A stretch of 64,000 bases of DNA from Microglena sp. YARC. Lineage: Eukaryota; Chlorophyta; Chlorophyceae; Chlamydomonadales; Chlamydomonadaceae. The DNA is taken from contig CM039463.1 in NCBI GenBank assembly GCA_022414725.1, positions 78,721,435-78,785,434 of the forward strand, in the 5' to 3' direction. Every line of letters starts with the position of its first letter. Position 1 is the stretch's first letter. The notes beneath the pieces were generated by a model. The model was given only the letters and a program-made list of their open reading frames with translations. It searched no databases and was not told the origin of the DNA. A program made the translations under genes and the position numbers. Of this stretch, positions 50,840 through 61,940 are shown piece by piece.

Positions 50840-51560
50840 GAAAAGAAGAACAGTGCATCCAACTAGGGAGCTTGGTCTCTTTCCCTCCATTGTGTGTCTT
50901 TTTTGCATCTGCAAGGGCATCAGCACCTCCAGCACCAGCAGAACCAGCAGCAGCGCCAGCACCAGCAGTGTATCCAACCAGGGAGCTTGGTCTCTTACCC
51001 TCCATTGTGTGTCGTGTTTTGCATCTGTAAGGGCATCAGCACCTCCAGCACCAGCAGAACCGGCATCAGCAGTGCATACAACCAGGGAGCTTGGTCTCTT
51101 TCCCTCTATTGTGTGCCTTGTTTTGCATCTGCAAGGGCGCCAGCACCAGCAGCACCAACAGAACTAGTGGCAGCAGCAGCAGCACCACCACCAGCAGTGC
51201 ATACTACTAGGGAGCTTGGTCTCTTTCCATCCATTGTGTGTCTTGTTTTGCATCTGCAAGGGCGTCAGCACCTCCAGCATCAGCAGAACCAGCAGAACCG
51301 GCATCAGCAGTGTATCTAAATATGGAGCTTGGTCTCTTTCCCTCCGTTGAGTGTCTTGTTTTGCATCTGCAAGGGCACCAGCACCAGCAGCGCCAGCAGC
51401 AGCAGTGTATCCAACTAGGGGGCTTGGTCTCTTTCCCTCCATTGAGTGTCTTGTTTTGCATCTGCAAGGGCACCAGCACCAGCAGCACCAGTAGTGTATC
51501 CAACTAGGGGGCTTGGTCTCTTTCCCTCCATTGAGTGTCCCGTTTTGCATCTGCAAGGGC
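50840..51560 (-). repeat. Seven copies of the 3' end of the 51504-55475 gene
   Basis: The GCATCTGCAAGGGC anchor is at 50908, 51021 (variant), 51125, 51250, 51363, 51458 and 51547. On the minus strand each unit repeats the coding text GALADAK followed by CAATGGAGGGAAAGAGACC and, in most, the TAG stop, then a variable Ala/Gly-coding (CAGCAC)n segment. Confidence 0.88.
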
Positions 51561-52330
51561 ACCAGCACCAGCAGAACCAGCAGCACCACCAACAGTGCCA
51601 GCACCAACAGTGTCAGTATCAGCATCAACGTCAGCAATGTCAACATCAGCATCAACATCTGCAATATCAACGTCAACGTCAGCAAAGTCAACATCTGCAC
51701 CAGCATCAACATCAACATCAGCAATGTCAACATGTGCACCAGCCTCGGCTTCTCCCTGAGCGCTGTTCTCAACGTGCGTCTGCACAGTCCGCCTCACCAT
51801 AACACGGTGAGCCGCCTGTGCTGACAGCAAGCTGGCATGTCGATGGCGTGGGTGACCCCCAGCCGCCTCCGCCTGCACAGCGTTAGACCCATCATGCATG
51901 GGAGCCTCTACCCCACTCATGTCGCATGCCATCATGGGCACCCCAAAGAAGGCATGGACCGGAGGAATGGGTGGTCCCATGGGATGAGTGGCCCTAGCAC
52001 TGGGGGGGCCCATGGAGTGGGTGGCCCCAGCACTAGCAGTGGGTGGCCCCATGGAATGAGTAGCCCAGGCACTGGGGGGGCCCATGGAATGGGTAGTGCC
52101 AGCACCGGATGACCCCATGGGTTGCCCCCCCTGGGTGGCCCCATGGGCACCGGGTGGTCCCATGGAGTGGTTGGCTCCAGCACAGGGTGGCCCCATATAA
52201 TGGTTGGCCCCAGGACTGCTCCAAGAGGCATCCACTGCTCCCTCATTTTGGGCCGAAGCCCCCCCATTCTGACTGCCAGCGCTCCAGCTGCATGCCGAGT
52301 CATTCCGGGAGCACCCGCTGTCCCTCCTAC
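51504..52330 (-). CDS. Exon 3 of the RRSSSVA-repeat gene (terminal)
   Basis: 827 nt, acceptor TCAAACGCAG, stop TAG at 51504-51506. Encodes the HSMGPP repeats and acidic tail. Confidence 0.6.
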
Positions 52331-53424
52331 CTGCGTTTGAATTGAATTTAGTTGGATTGTTAGTTTGTTACATGGTGTTTCAGCCAACTCTAGGCTGCTC
52401 ACCGTCTACCAATCCCAAGTCCCCCCGTGCGATACCCACAGAACGCAGCCAATAACTAGTAAACCCTAACCCTGGCAAACACTGTGTTTCTTTTCGGCTA
52501 CTAGCAGCAGCTTCTAGGCAGCTCCATGAGCCAGCCACTGGGATAACCCCCAATATGTCAACAGTACTGGAACGATGATTCTAACAGCTTCCATGCACAC
52601 TGCGTTGCTTCAGGTTTTGTTGGGTAGCAAGCCAGGGGAGCTGCCTGGAAGCTGCTGCTCGTAGTGGAAAAGAAAAGCTACATTAGCAAACCCTAAACTA
52701 GCAAACTAAGCGGCCTAGACAGTCTAAAGACTTGCCTTAGAGGTTGGCCCCAGTGAAATCAAATGGGCTGGCCCCCTCTACCTCAAGCCTCAATAATAAA
52801 TAGTACGCCTATAAGGCGCACTATTTATTATTGATTAAAGACTTGCCTGCGATGCCCCTCTGCAGCACAAAGATGGCGTGAGAGGAGTGGCGCCTCTCGC
52901 CCGGATGGACGTCAATGTCTCCACCTCTCAAGCCAATGCAAGACCCTTCCCTGGAGCTCCGGCCTGTAAGCCCCCTCGGGAGCCTGAGGATAGCAACAGA
53001 GGAGCTCCGCCTGTCTTGTAGAAGGGAGTGGGCGCCTGAATCGGCCCTGGAGCAGGCACTTCCCCACCTGCAGGTGGTTTGGAGTGGGATGAGCATTGGT
53101 GGGTTGGGGGTGGGGGGGGATGAGCATTGGTGAGAGGGTTTTTTGCTTTGCGTTTTTTTTGTGGCAGTATTAGGATGAGAGGGTGGGTGAATGTGTGGCC
53201 TGAATCAGCCCTGGAGCAGGCACTTCCCCACCTACAGGTGGGATGGAGTGGGATGAGCATTGGTGGGTTGGAGTTGGGGGTGGGGTGGAATGAGCATTGG
53301 TGGGAGGGTTTTTTGCTTTTCGTTTTTCGTGTGGCAGGATTAGGATGGGAGGGTGGGTGAATGTGTGGCCTGAATCGGCCCTGGAGCTGGCATTTCCCCA
53401 CCTGCATGTAGGGAGAGGCTAAGG

Positions 53425-53490
<66 letters not shown>

Positions 53491-55475
53491 ACATGTTCCT
53501 GTCACTGTGCAGGGAAAGGCTAAGTCAGTGCCCGAAATAACTACAATAACAATGCAATTGTTTGATGCAGTTTGAGGGATGCAGGGGCACTGCACAATTG
53601 TTTGATGCAGTTTGAGGGATGCAGGGGCACTGCACAATTGTTTGATGCAGTTTGAGGGATGCAGGGGCACTACACAATTGTTTGATGCAGTTTGAGGGAT
53701 GCAGGGGCACTACACAATTGTTTGATGCAGTTTGAGGGATGCAGGGGCACTGTACAATTGTTTGATGCAGTTTGAGGGATGCAGGGGCACTACACAATTG
53801 TTTGATGCAGTTTGAGGGATGCAGGGGCAGTACACAATTGTGTGATGCAGTTTGAGGGATGCAGGGGCACTACACAATTGTGTGATGCAGTTTGAGGGAT
53901 GCAGGGGCACTACACAATTGTTTGATGCAGTTTGAGGGATGCAGGGGCACTACACAATTGTTTGATGCAGTTTGAGGGATGCAGGGGCACTACACAATTG
54001 TTTGATGCAGTTTGAGGGATGCAGGGGCACTACACAATTGTGTGATGCAGTTTGAGGGATGCAGGGGCACTACACAATTGTTTGATGCAGTTTGAGGGAT
54101 GCAGGGGCACTACACAATTGTTTGATGCAGTTTGAGGGATGCAGGGGCAGTACACAATTGTGTGATGCAGTTTGAGGGATGCAGGGGCACTACACAATTG
54201 TGTGATGCAGTTTGAGGGATGCAGGGGCACTACACAATTGTTTGATGCAGTTTGAGGGATACAGGGGCACTATACAATTGTTTGATGCAGTTTGAGGGAT
54301 ACAGGGGCACTACATAATTGTTTGATGCAGTTTGAGGGATACAGGGGCACTACACAGCCATACAGGGATACAGGAAAAAAGTGGTTCTCATTTATTTATA
54401 TTAGCGAATGAATAATATGAGTGAATGTTAGATCATTTTAGATGGACAAGCCGCCTTACCATAATTGTAATTGGTTTTGAAAAACTAATATTATTACGAC
54501 ACTATAGTATTAGTTAATACTATTTTTTCAAAAAATAATATAAGTCGCCGTTCCTTACCTGCTTGCACTTCCTCTGTGAACCATGAGCACAGCAACTGAG
54601 GAGCTGCGTTTCTCCTCGGGGTGGGTGGTCATGGAGGACCCAGCCCTGGAGCATCCGCTTCCCCACCGCCCAGCGTTGTCTCGCTGGAGCATGAGGAGGG
54701 CGACAGAGCCCCGCCTCTCGCTTTGTTGTTGGTGGGGGGTGTTGGTGGAGGAATGCGCCCTTGCACCCTCGCCCCTCCATCTGCCAGCCTGGCCCCTCTG
54801 CAGAAGAGTCAGAGCCACTAGAGAGGAACGCCTCATATTGGGAGGGTCGGCTATGAAGTATGCATGTGGGGTATTGGGAGGGTCCATGAAGGACTGTGGG
54901 GTATTGGGAGGGTCCATGAAGGACTCATGTGGGGTCTCTTGCGGAGACAGGGAGGCTGGAGAAAAGGAGGGCGGAGATAGGGAGGGTGATGACAGGAGGG
55001 GGGGATACTGAGGGGGGGAGGCATCCATATCTAGCTCGTCCACTCCTGGAAGTGGCTTGGTCTGAGGCAGAGGGCTACTTGATCTGTACCCGAGAAGCTG
55101 AGCTCCCACGGCCTCCGCATTTAGGAATGGAAGTGGAATTCCCATACCAGGTTTAGAGACCTGGCTGGGCATCTGGACTTCCATCCCTGTATAACCCAGC
55201 GAGGATGGGAGGAAGCGAGAGTGAGGGAGGGGTACATGGCTTGGTACCTTGTTTGCCAACTCCTGATCACCAACAAAGGGTTGGAGACACTCTGAATGGG
55301 ATAGGGGTGTCTGGACTTCCATGTCCTCCTTACCAAGGGTGGAGGGACGGAAACGGGTAACAAAGTCGTGCTTTGTTTCATCACCACCTGGGGTTTCCTT
55401 GAGAAGGGGGGGTGCTGAGAGCCTTGAGGTTAGGTTGCCTAGGCGGGACTGCGGGCAGCTCTCGGTTGTCGACAT
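51504..55475 (-). CDS. Unknown low-complexity protein with internal RRSSSVA..LQRG repeats
   Basis: Three exons, 55475-54559, 53046-52847 and 52330-51504, join with matching phases (2, then 1) into about 647 residues. ATG at 55475 starts MSTTESCPQSRLGNL. From residue about 235 a motif of about 37 residues recurs five times across exons 1 and 2: RRSSLVALTLLQRGQAGRW, RRGSVALLMLQRDNAGRW, KRSSSVAVLMVHRGSASR, RRSSSVAILRLPRGLTGR, RRHSSHAIFVLQRGIAGK. Exon 3 is built of (T)HSMGPPSA repeats, then an acidic DVDIADVDAD run and a GALADAKRDTQWRERDQAP end. No domain recognised. Donor 1 is GTAAGG; donor 2 is GCAAGT, a GC-AG intron. Phase agreement and open frames across all three support a real gene. Confidence 0.65.
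52497..52668. mobile_element. TIR element, family 3 (172 bp), in an intron
   Basis: Left end AGCAGCAGCTTCTAGGCAGC is inverted at the right (GCTGCCTGGAAGCTGCTGCT), about 35 bp each side. The interior is unrelated unique sequence. No open frame. Confidence 0.75.
52740..52839 (-). repeat. Family 4 repeat ending in a strong hairpin
   Basis: Family 4 text at 52740-52790 (minus) runs into CAATAATAAATAGTACGCCT at 52791, whose near-perfect inverse ends at 52839 (one mismatch, 2-3 bp loop). It sits next to the exon 2 donor of the host gene. Confidence 0.75.
52847..53046 (-). CDS. Exon 2 of the RRSSSVA-repeat gene
   Basis: 200 nt, acceptor GCTCCAG, donor CAG/GCAAGT. Encodes ADSGAHSLLQDRRSSSVA to VLQRGIAG. 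Confidence 0.7.
53047..53412 (-). repeat. Two extra copies of the exon 2 acceptor edge
   Basis: The real acceptor joint (CTCCAG/GGCCGATTCAGG) at 53046 is repeated at about 53210 and 53380, at 164-170 bp steps. Each copy keeps the AG and 12 or so coding bases, then diverges to CACACATTCACCC. Confidence 0.9.
53422..53488. repeat. (GA)n microsatellite
   Basis: About 60 bp of pure GA. Confidence 0.98.
53555..54355. repeat. 40-bp minisatellite, about 20 copies, in an intron
   Basis: Unit TTTGATGCAGTTTGAGGGAT plus GCAGGGGCACTACACAATTG. A TTTG/TGTG variant is arranged in a repeated pattern, suggesting block duplications of about 320 bp (53820-53900 and 54140-54220 match). Confidence 0.97.
54559..55475 (-). 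CDS. Exon 1 of the RRSSSVA-repeat gene
   Basis: 917 nt, ATG at 55475, donor AG/GTAAGG (54558-54553). Contains a small tandem duplication (FMDPPNTP twice). Confidence 0.7.
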
Positions 55476-57228
55476 CTTGTTGGTGGGAGGGGACTGGATG
55501 CAGGGAGCTTTCTGTTCCTACAAAGTGGGCAGAAGACGTGTGAGTATTGGGAAAGGGAGTACGTATGTATGTATGTATGTATGTATGTATGCTATTGGCA
55601 TTCATTCATTGGTATTTGCATGATGCCTCAGCATCAACCCAAGGACACGTGGTGCATTATCTTTGATGCCGTTGTCTGTTTGTGAACCGGTACCCTACGT
55701 CTGCAGACAACACAACCAGGCCTCATTGATACGAGCACCTTGGGCGCATACCTGATTTGTGCATTCTGCTTGTTGCACTGCCTGATCTTGCCTGCAACTT
55801 GTCACTTAGTTCCTCAAGATGATTAAATGTGTACTGTAGCACGAACTCACTATTTGCACGAATTGAAGAGTCGATTGGCTGTCTTCGCTGGCACCAGGGC
55901 TGGCACGGTGGAGCCCGTAACGAACAGTCTGGACTCACATTTACGGACCGATTCGAATTCGGTTCGGTTAAACTACCAAATCTACGGATGCGGGGGGCAG
56001 CAGGCACGCGTGCACGGAGGGAGATTGTACAGAAAGCTATGGATACCCACCTGTTAACTGTCCGATGTTAGGAGCACACGGATGTCCAGGGTGTGGTGGC
56101 TGTCGTAGAACAAAGCTTCATTTTCACGTTCTGAAATGCGGGTCGTCCAAAACGGTGGGCACCGGGAAGTCCAACCGCGTTTCACAGTATACCGCGTGTA
56201 CCGGCCTTGTTATTCACCCGGCGAGTGAGCACGATGGGAGTAATCCAAGCTTGATTTCACTCGCAGTGCTCTTCAATTATTTGGAGACACTCAGGAGGGG
56301 TTGGGACGGCTTATTCAAGGCGCTCACGGTTATGTATTGGGCTGTTTGCCCGGACCCTTGTTATTCGGTTCGCTGTCAGTTAGCTTTTGATCTGTCGGAA
56401 TTCGCCTACCCTACCCTACCCCCAGGCCCTACCCCCTCCTCCCCCACTCCCCTCCATCTCCCCTCCCTCTCTTCTCCTCCCCTCCTTCCCTCCCTCCATC
56501 CCCTCCCTCTCTTCTCCTCTCTCCCTCCCCTCCTTCCTCCCTCCCTCCCTTCTCCCCGGCGGCCCAACGCTTGTTGGAATGTTCGAATCGCTTACGTGTT
56601 TGCCCTGGACTGCGGGTGTGGTGTCAGGGTGCCAGGCCTGATGTTTTACAGCAGAATTTTGAACTTACAAACTTCGCATTTCGAGGCTTGCCGCGGCATT
56701 ACCGCCGCGGCCTTCCGGGACATCGGCCACAGAATTTAAGCAACCACACTCTGGGACGGTTTCTTCGCCTCGGAATGTGGTTGCTTAAATTCTTGCTCGT
56801 GCTTGTTAGACTAGTGCTATACTTGACTACAAGCTTTGAGTCCTCACCGTCACTTTTTTAGTGTAAACAAGAGCACTTTTTCGAGCACTTTTCCGACACA
56901 TTCGAGACTTTCCGAATCGCGTCTGCCTTGTCGATTGGGTTTCGAATCCTGATGTAAGCGCTTGCCAGCAGCTAGCAAACGGAAACTAGCTACGGTTGCG
57001 GTTGCTAGCAACCAGCTAGCAACCGGACCATTCTCAGATCAGAAGTACATGAACGGGCAAACCATTCATCGCTTCGCATTCTGTTCAGCCTATCCAAGTA
57101 TGCGTCAATCTCTTCGTCAGCATACTTTATTCAATGCTCTTCATCGTTATCGTTATCTCGTCCTTCAGTTATTCTTGACACAATGGGATGCGTAGGCATT
57201 TATGAAGACTCCTATGCGACAAGTTCGA
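55476..57228. other. Upstream region with an inverted repeat, no convincing gene
   Basis: A (GTAT)n microsatellite is at 55562-55590 and CCTCC-rich sequence at 56405-56560. A perfect 18-bp inverted repeat, AGAATTTAAGCAACCACA at 56731-56748 with its complement at 56776-56793, can form a stem with a 27-bp loop. A plus-strand frame of 224 codons (56065-56739) crosses the pyrimidine tract and is not supported. Confidence 0.5.
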
Positions 57229-57461
57229 TGCAGCGTCGCCTGCGACGCTAAAAATTGGCGGAGAGTGATCGCGAGGGAGCGACAGGTGGCAACGGAAGCG
57301 AGTTAGTTACGAGGCCGTTGGCTGACGTGTCGGGCTTCATCACGGTCAGATGGATGGATGGATGGATGGTTGGATCGGGTTGGATGGTCGGACGGACAAA
57401 TGGGTAACACTGGCACTGGGGGCTCCCGCCCCCCAGAAGGGGGGGCTCCGCCGAAAACACG
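57229..57461 (+). repeat. GCAGCGTCGC dispersed family, copy 4
   Basis: GCAGCGTCGCCTGCGACGC stem at the start and a GGCTCCCGCCCCCCAG hairpin at the end. An internal (GATG)n expansion makes it longer than the others. Confidence 0.85.
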
Positions 57462-59092
57462 AGGTGGAGAAGTTTCGCAACTATCCAAGGCATCCAACAT
57501 TACATACGTTACGAGCTAAAAGAGTACGTTATTCTGCGCCTCGGTTTTGTTCTGCGCTTTGTTTGTACTGTGCTCGACTGCCCCCCCGTACTTAGTTCTG
57601 CTGCCTTCGTTCTTTACTCTTCGAAGGTCGTCACTTCTTTCTGCACGCAGATTATTCCAGGAATTGTTGCTCGCCTGCCCGAATCCAACTTTTATCACAG
57701 ATCCGACCTACACTCCCACCACACAGCCCCACGCCCACGCCCCCCCATCCCCCATCACGAGTCTCCCCCGGCCGGACACGAGCCGCTTGTATCGAATGTA
57801 TCGACACGCACCGGAAGCACGCGTCGGACAAGGGTAATGCCCAATGAAGGCAATGCCCAGGGAGGGCATCCAAAATGTAGGTATTTCCAAATAAAGGCAT
57901 TCCCGAATTCGATTGGCGATAGTTTGGGTGATCTGGCCGATGAACGCACTCCGAAGAATTCGGAAGGTGGATATTTGGATACAGCTTGGAATTGTTATAT
58001 TACCACATTGTCACGGGCAGGGTACGACATGATGCGCGTTCTTGCGCGCTAGACTGCGTGATTGAAGCAACTGTTTAAACCCTCTCTGCATGCACCACGT
58101 AGATTTTCAAACTAACCAAGCGCTCTGCGCTTTCTGCGTGCTGGCCTGCGTTTTCTACGTGCTGGGTATTTTTGACACTTGCTTGCCCCAGATCAGAATA
58201 CGGTAGAGCGAGGCTCAGTGAGTCAGTGAGTGACTGAAGGGGTGAAACAAGGGCGTGACCGCCCTTGTGTTGGATTGGACCAATTGGACCAAGGGATCCG
58301 CTGGGGATGGGGATGGCCGGATAGGTAGCCCCCCTGTAAGTAGGGTTGTTTTGTGTGCGGTGTGAGGTGTGCGGTGTGTCTAACCTTGTTGCTGCCCTCG
58401 TGAACCTTGTTGCTGCCCTCGTGGCTGTTCTTGCGAAATGTGTGTCTCGTATACCGCGCTTTGGCACACAGTCGCGCGTTACCACATAAACTGGGGCTGT
58501 GCACCCTTCGACAGTGACTGGGCAGTCTTCTTCGGGATGACTGCCGAATTCAAACGTCAAGTGGTTCGGGGCGCAGTTTGACTTAAATCTACCTGGAAGA
58601 TGAGGTGACATGACTGAAAATACACCTTGTCTGAAATTTGCTTCGAGTCGGAGAAGAGGTGTCTTTGCGAGTTTATTGAGCTGCCTGCCGTTTGCTAACG
58701 TCAGTTGGTGCGGTCCAAATGCAATTTGTAGGGCGAACCCTTAGGTTCCCTAGCGCACCCGTTTGGCGCACCCATTTGGCGCACCCGGCAGTACGCCTGA
58801 TGTACCGAAGTCGCTACCCATGGAGGGGCGGTAACCAGGAGATATTCAAATTGTGAGGCTCTCAAGCTCAGACAAACTGCAACAGCCCTCACAGGCTGGA
58901 CCGTGAATTCCTGTCACAGAAACAACCGCCTAGGCGCGCCTAGATGGAGCGATGCATTTCTGACTCTCCAAAGTTGCATTGAGCTGCTTCTGACTCGCTT
59001 CGAGATCGCTTCCGAGATCTGAGTCAAGTCGACCCAGTCAACTAGTCGAGCTGCTTCTGACCTTCTGACTTTCCCAACTGCCTCTGACTGGT
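57462..59092. other. No convincing gene
   Basis: Several open frames exist on both strands but none has splice or family support. A short duplication GTTGCTGCCCTCGTG lies at about 58389 and 58410. Confidence 0.4.
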
Positions 59093-59275
59093 CCCCTTGG
59101 CTCACTGGTTCCACTGGTCCCCCTGGTTCACTGGTTCTCCTTACTCATTGGTTCCACTGGTCCCCCTGGTTCACTGGTTCTCCGTGTTCATTGGTCCCAC
59201 TGCCCCCCCCTGGTTCACTAGCTCCACTGGTCCCCCCTCACCTGGTTCACTGGTTCCACTGCCCCCCGAAGTTCA
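59093..59275. repeat. Minisatellite (CCACTGGTCCCCCTGGTTCA)
   Basis: Irregular units of about 27-57 bp built on GGTTCACTGGTTCTCC and CCACTGGTCCCCCTGG. Confidence 0.85.
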
Positions 59276-59377
59276 CGTTCAAGAAGCATTCCACTGTTGA
59301 GTTTGATTTTACTTGTACACTTTTGATATAGGGAGCGTGCTTCAGATAAATAAATAAATCCAGTAGTAAATAAACAA

Positions 59378-59460
59378 ATAAATAGCTGATTAATAGTACA
59401 CCTTATTACGAGGCGTGAGGTTGAGGGGGCTAGCCCGTTTGCTTGCAATGTGGACAACCA
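59378..59460 (+). repeat. Family 4 repeat, copy
   Basis: TTATTACGAGGCGTGAGGTT to TTGCAATGTGGACAACCACC, preceded by an AAATAAATA tract, as in the other copies. Confidence 0.75.
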
Positions 59461-59743
59461 CCGAGTGTGCTGTCAACCACTGACTCTACTTCAAAATATG
59501 TGCTTGGTGCTTTCTCGTTTGTCTGCAGAGTTGTCCACTGTGCATTCTGACATACCAGCGTGATGATTAGGGCATGTACTTTTATAATCGTGCAGCACGA
59601 TGCCCAGGTGTAATAGTTGGGGGGGGGGGGGGGGGGGGGGGGGGATGGAGGGGTGTAAAAACGTTTGGATTCGTCTGCACATGACATATTGACATGGTCC
59701 CCGCTGTTCATGTGTGATGATAATTTAGCTTTCCGGAGCGTTA

Positions 59744-59970
59744 TGTCGTTAGCACTAACACAGGGAATGGACTAGGGCGTATGCTTACAATCGTGATGGC
59801 ATGTCAGGCGACATGCTAGGTATAAGAAGGGAAAAGGCGACAATACCTCAGGGTACTGCCGTCGCTAGGTGTGGGCCCTATCGGGCAGAGGCACTACAAT
59901 GGAAGCTTCCAGGCAGGAGACCTGGAGCACTAAGGCACTCTAGCTGGACCGGGAGAACTGGTCTATAACA
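59744..59970 (-). repeat. Probable 3' LTR, about 227 bp
   Basis: Begins TGTTATAGACCAG directly after the polypurine tract, contains a TATA-like CTTCTTATACC, and may end AACGACA near 59744. The far end is a guess because the 5' LTR is not in the window. Confidence 0.5.
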
Positions 59971-59978
59971 TCCCCCCC

Positions 59979-60469
59979 AATTCCTGGTATTCTTCATTCA
60001 GAAGAATTCCTGGAATTCAGGAGGTTCAAAGTAAAAGGGGAAAGCTAGAGTGCAAAATATTCATACTATGTAATAATGTGATTCACCAAAAACCGTGGGT
60101 TCGTGCTTGGAGGGTAATCACAGAAGGGGGAAGGGATCAGACGTACATGATAAGGTGCAAGTCCTGAAGGGAATCCTGGTCAAAGATAGGGGGCACTCAT
60201 GCAGGATATATCTAATCATGGACTGGATTCCAGCTGATAGCTGCCAGGAAGGGTGGTCTGGTCATACTAGATGCTAGATATTCAGGCTATAAAGGTAATA
60301 TCTGAGAAGAGTTTGAATCAGGAATGGACTGCATAGGAGCTGCAGGGAGCTGCAGGATGAGAGGGGCTAGGGAGGAAAAACTTTGAAGGCAAGTTGCTCC
60401 CCATGATCAAGAATATAAATGATATCAGATCAGAGGTTCTTGGTCAGAGCTTCTAGAGTTTTTCCATTT
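59979..60469 (-). other. copia 3' untranslated region
   Basis: About 490 bp between the RNase H end and the polypurine tract; no coding seen. Confidence 0.5.
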
Positions 60470-61185
60470 TCAGCTTGCCAATGCAGCCAATCTTCTCTCT
60501 GAAGTCACAGAACTTGGCCCTGGGCAGAGCATGCCAGACATGTTGGCAGCAGTGGGGATCCAGTTCAGTTTGATACCTTCTTTCTTGGACTGCTCCTTGA
60601 GGAAGTAGAACCTGGTCTCCATGTGCTTCAGTCTGGATGACAGCTTCTCCTGGTTCCAGGCACTAAGTGCAGCTTGATTGTCACCATTAATGGTGAGAGC
60701 AGGGGGAACTATGCCTTTAGCAGAGTGTTGTAGTTTTCTCAACCACATTCCCTCTTGGGCTGCAGAGGTAGCTGCCATAAACTCGGCCTCTGTTGTGGAC
60801 AGGGCTGTAGCAGATGCCTGGCATGGACCTTGGATGCCCATGAGATTGCTCCCCCTTGGTTGAGGAATACAAAGCCTGTTGTGGACTTCCTTGTGATGGG
60901 GCAGGCAGCATGGTTAGAATCACAGTAACCAATGAGGGGCTTGTAGGAGAAGGTGTAGGTGATGCCATGGTCTGGTGTATTAGACAAGTATTTGAGGATA
61001 CCAGTGGCAGCTTCCATGTGGTCATGCAATGGGTGTGCACTGTGCCTGGCCAATCTGTTGACTGCTTGGTCAATGTCAGGCCTTGTGTTGACTGCAAGGT
61101 AGTTGAGGGAGCCCACAATCTGGGCAAGGGGAAGGCCAGTGTCTGGGGTATCTTTGTCAGCATAGGGCAGGGGGGCATCTGGTAG
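60470..61185 (-). CDS. copia polyprotein: end of RT and RNase H
   Basis: VGSLNYLAVNTRPDIDQAVN, YCDSNHAACPITRKSTTGF, a further frameshift near 60845, then ALSTTEAEFMAATSAAQEG and GDNQAALSAWNQEKLSSRLK. These are the acidic residues of RNase H. Confidence 0.9.
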
Positions 61186-61940
61186 GAGGGGCAAGGGAAC
61201 CTGGTGCTGTTGGGCTCAGGAAGCATGTTGTGGGCACGCAGCAGATCCTGGATGAACCTGGACTGGCAGATGTGTAGGGTGCCAGTGGATGCATTCCTGG
61301 TGATTTCATAGCCAACAAAGACAGAAGGGTCACCAAGGTCCCTAGTCTTGTACAGCTGCATGATGGTGTTCTTGTACTTGTCTAGGATGCCTTTGTCAAA
61401 GGACAGCATGAGGAAGTCATCAACCCAGAGAAGGACCCAGATGATGGGTTTGTTGGCTGGGCCAGGTAGCACAAATAGGCCTTGGTCTACGTCTACCTCT
61501 CTGAATCCTATAGCAGTCATATCTTCTTTGACTTTGAGGTACCATTGGCGGGATGCTTGCTTTAAAACATAGAGACATTTCCACATGCGGCAGACTCTGT
61601 GGTCTTGTTCGAATCCAGGTGGTTGGGTGCAGTACAGTTCTTCTTCAACTATGCCATTGAGGAATGCAGTGGAAACATCTAACTGTGCTAGGTATGCCTT
61701 GGGGTTAGCTGCCATGGAGAGGATGTAACGGATGGTAGCATGTTTGGCCACAGGTGCAAAAACTTCATCATAGTCCATGCCTGGGCGCTGGGCATATCCT
61801 TTGGCTACTAGCCTTGCTTTGTATCTGACAATTTCTCCATCAACTGATTGTTTGATGTCGAAAACCCATTTGGTTCCTATAGCTTTAGCTCCTGAAGGGA
61901 GTTCCGAGAGGGACCAGGTGTTCATTTCTGCAAGTGCTGC
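61185..61940 (-). CDS. copia polyprotein: reverse transcriptase
   Basis: IGTKWVFDIKQSVDGEIVRY, ARLVAKGYAQRPGMDYDE, LDVSTAFLNGIVEEELY and the catalytic WVDDFL (usually YVDD in this group). The frame breaks near 61185. Confidence 0.92.

Noticed and set aside
53555..54355. CRISPR array
   Set aside because: The 40-bp units are contiguous with no unique spacers; the context is eukaryotic.
56065..56739. 224-codon plus-strand ORF
   Set aside because: Crosses a CCTCC low-complexity tract, no domain, no support.
58075..58611. 178-codon minus-strand ORF
   Set aside because: No recognisable domain, composition like random GC-rich DNA, contains a short direct duplication only.
60856..61185. Plus-strand ORFs opposite the copia element
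   Set aside because: Antisense shadows of the RNase H and RT coding frames.
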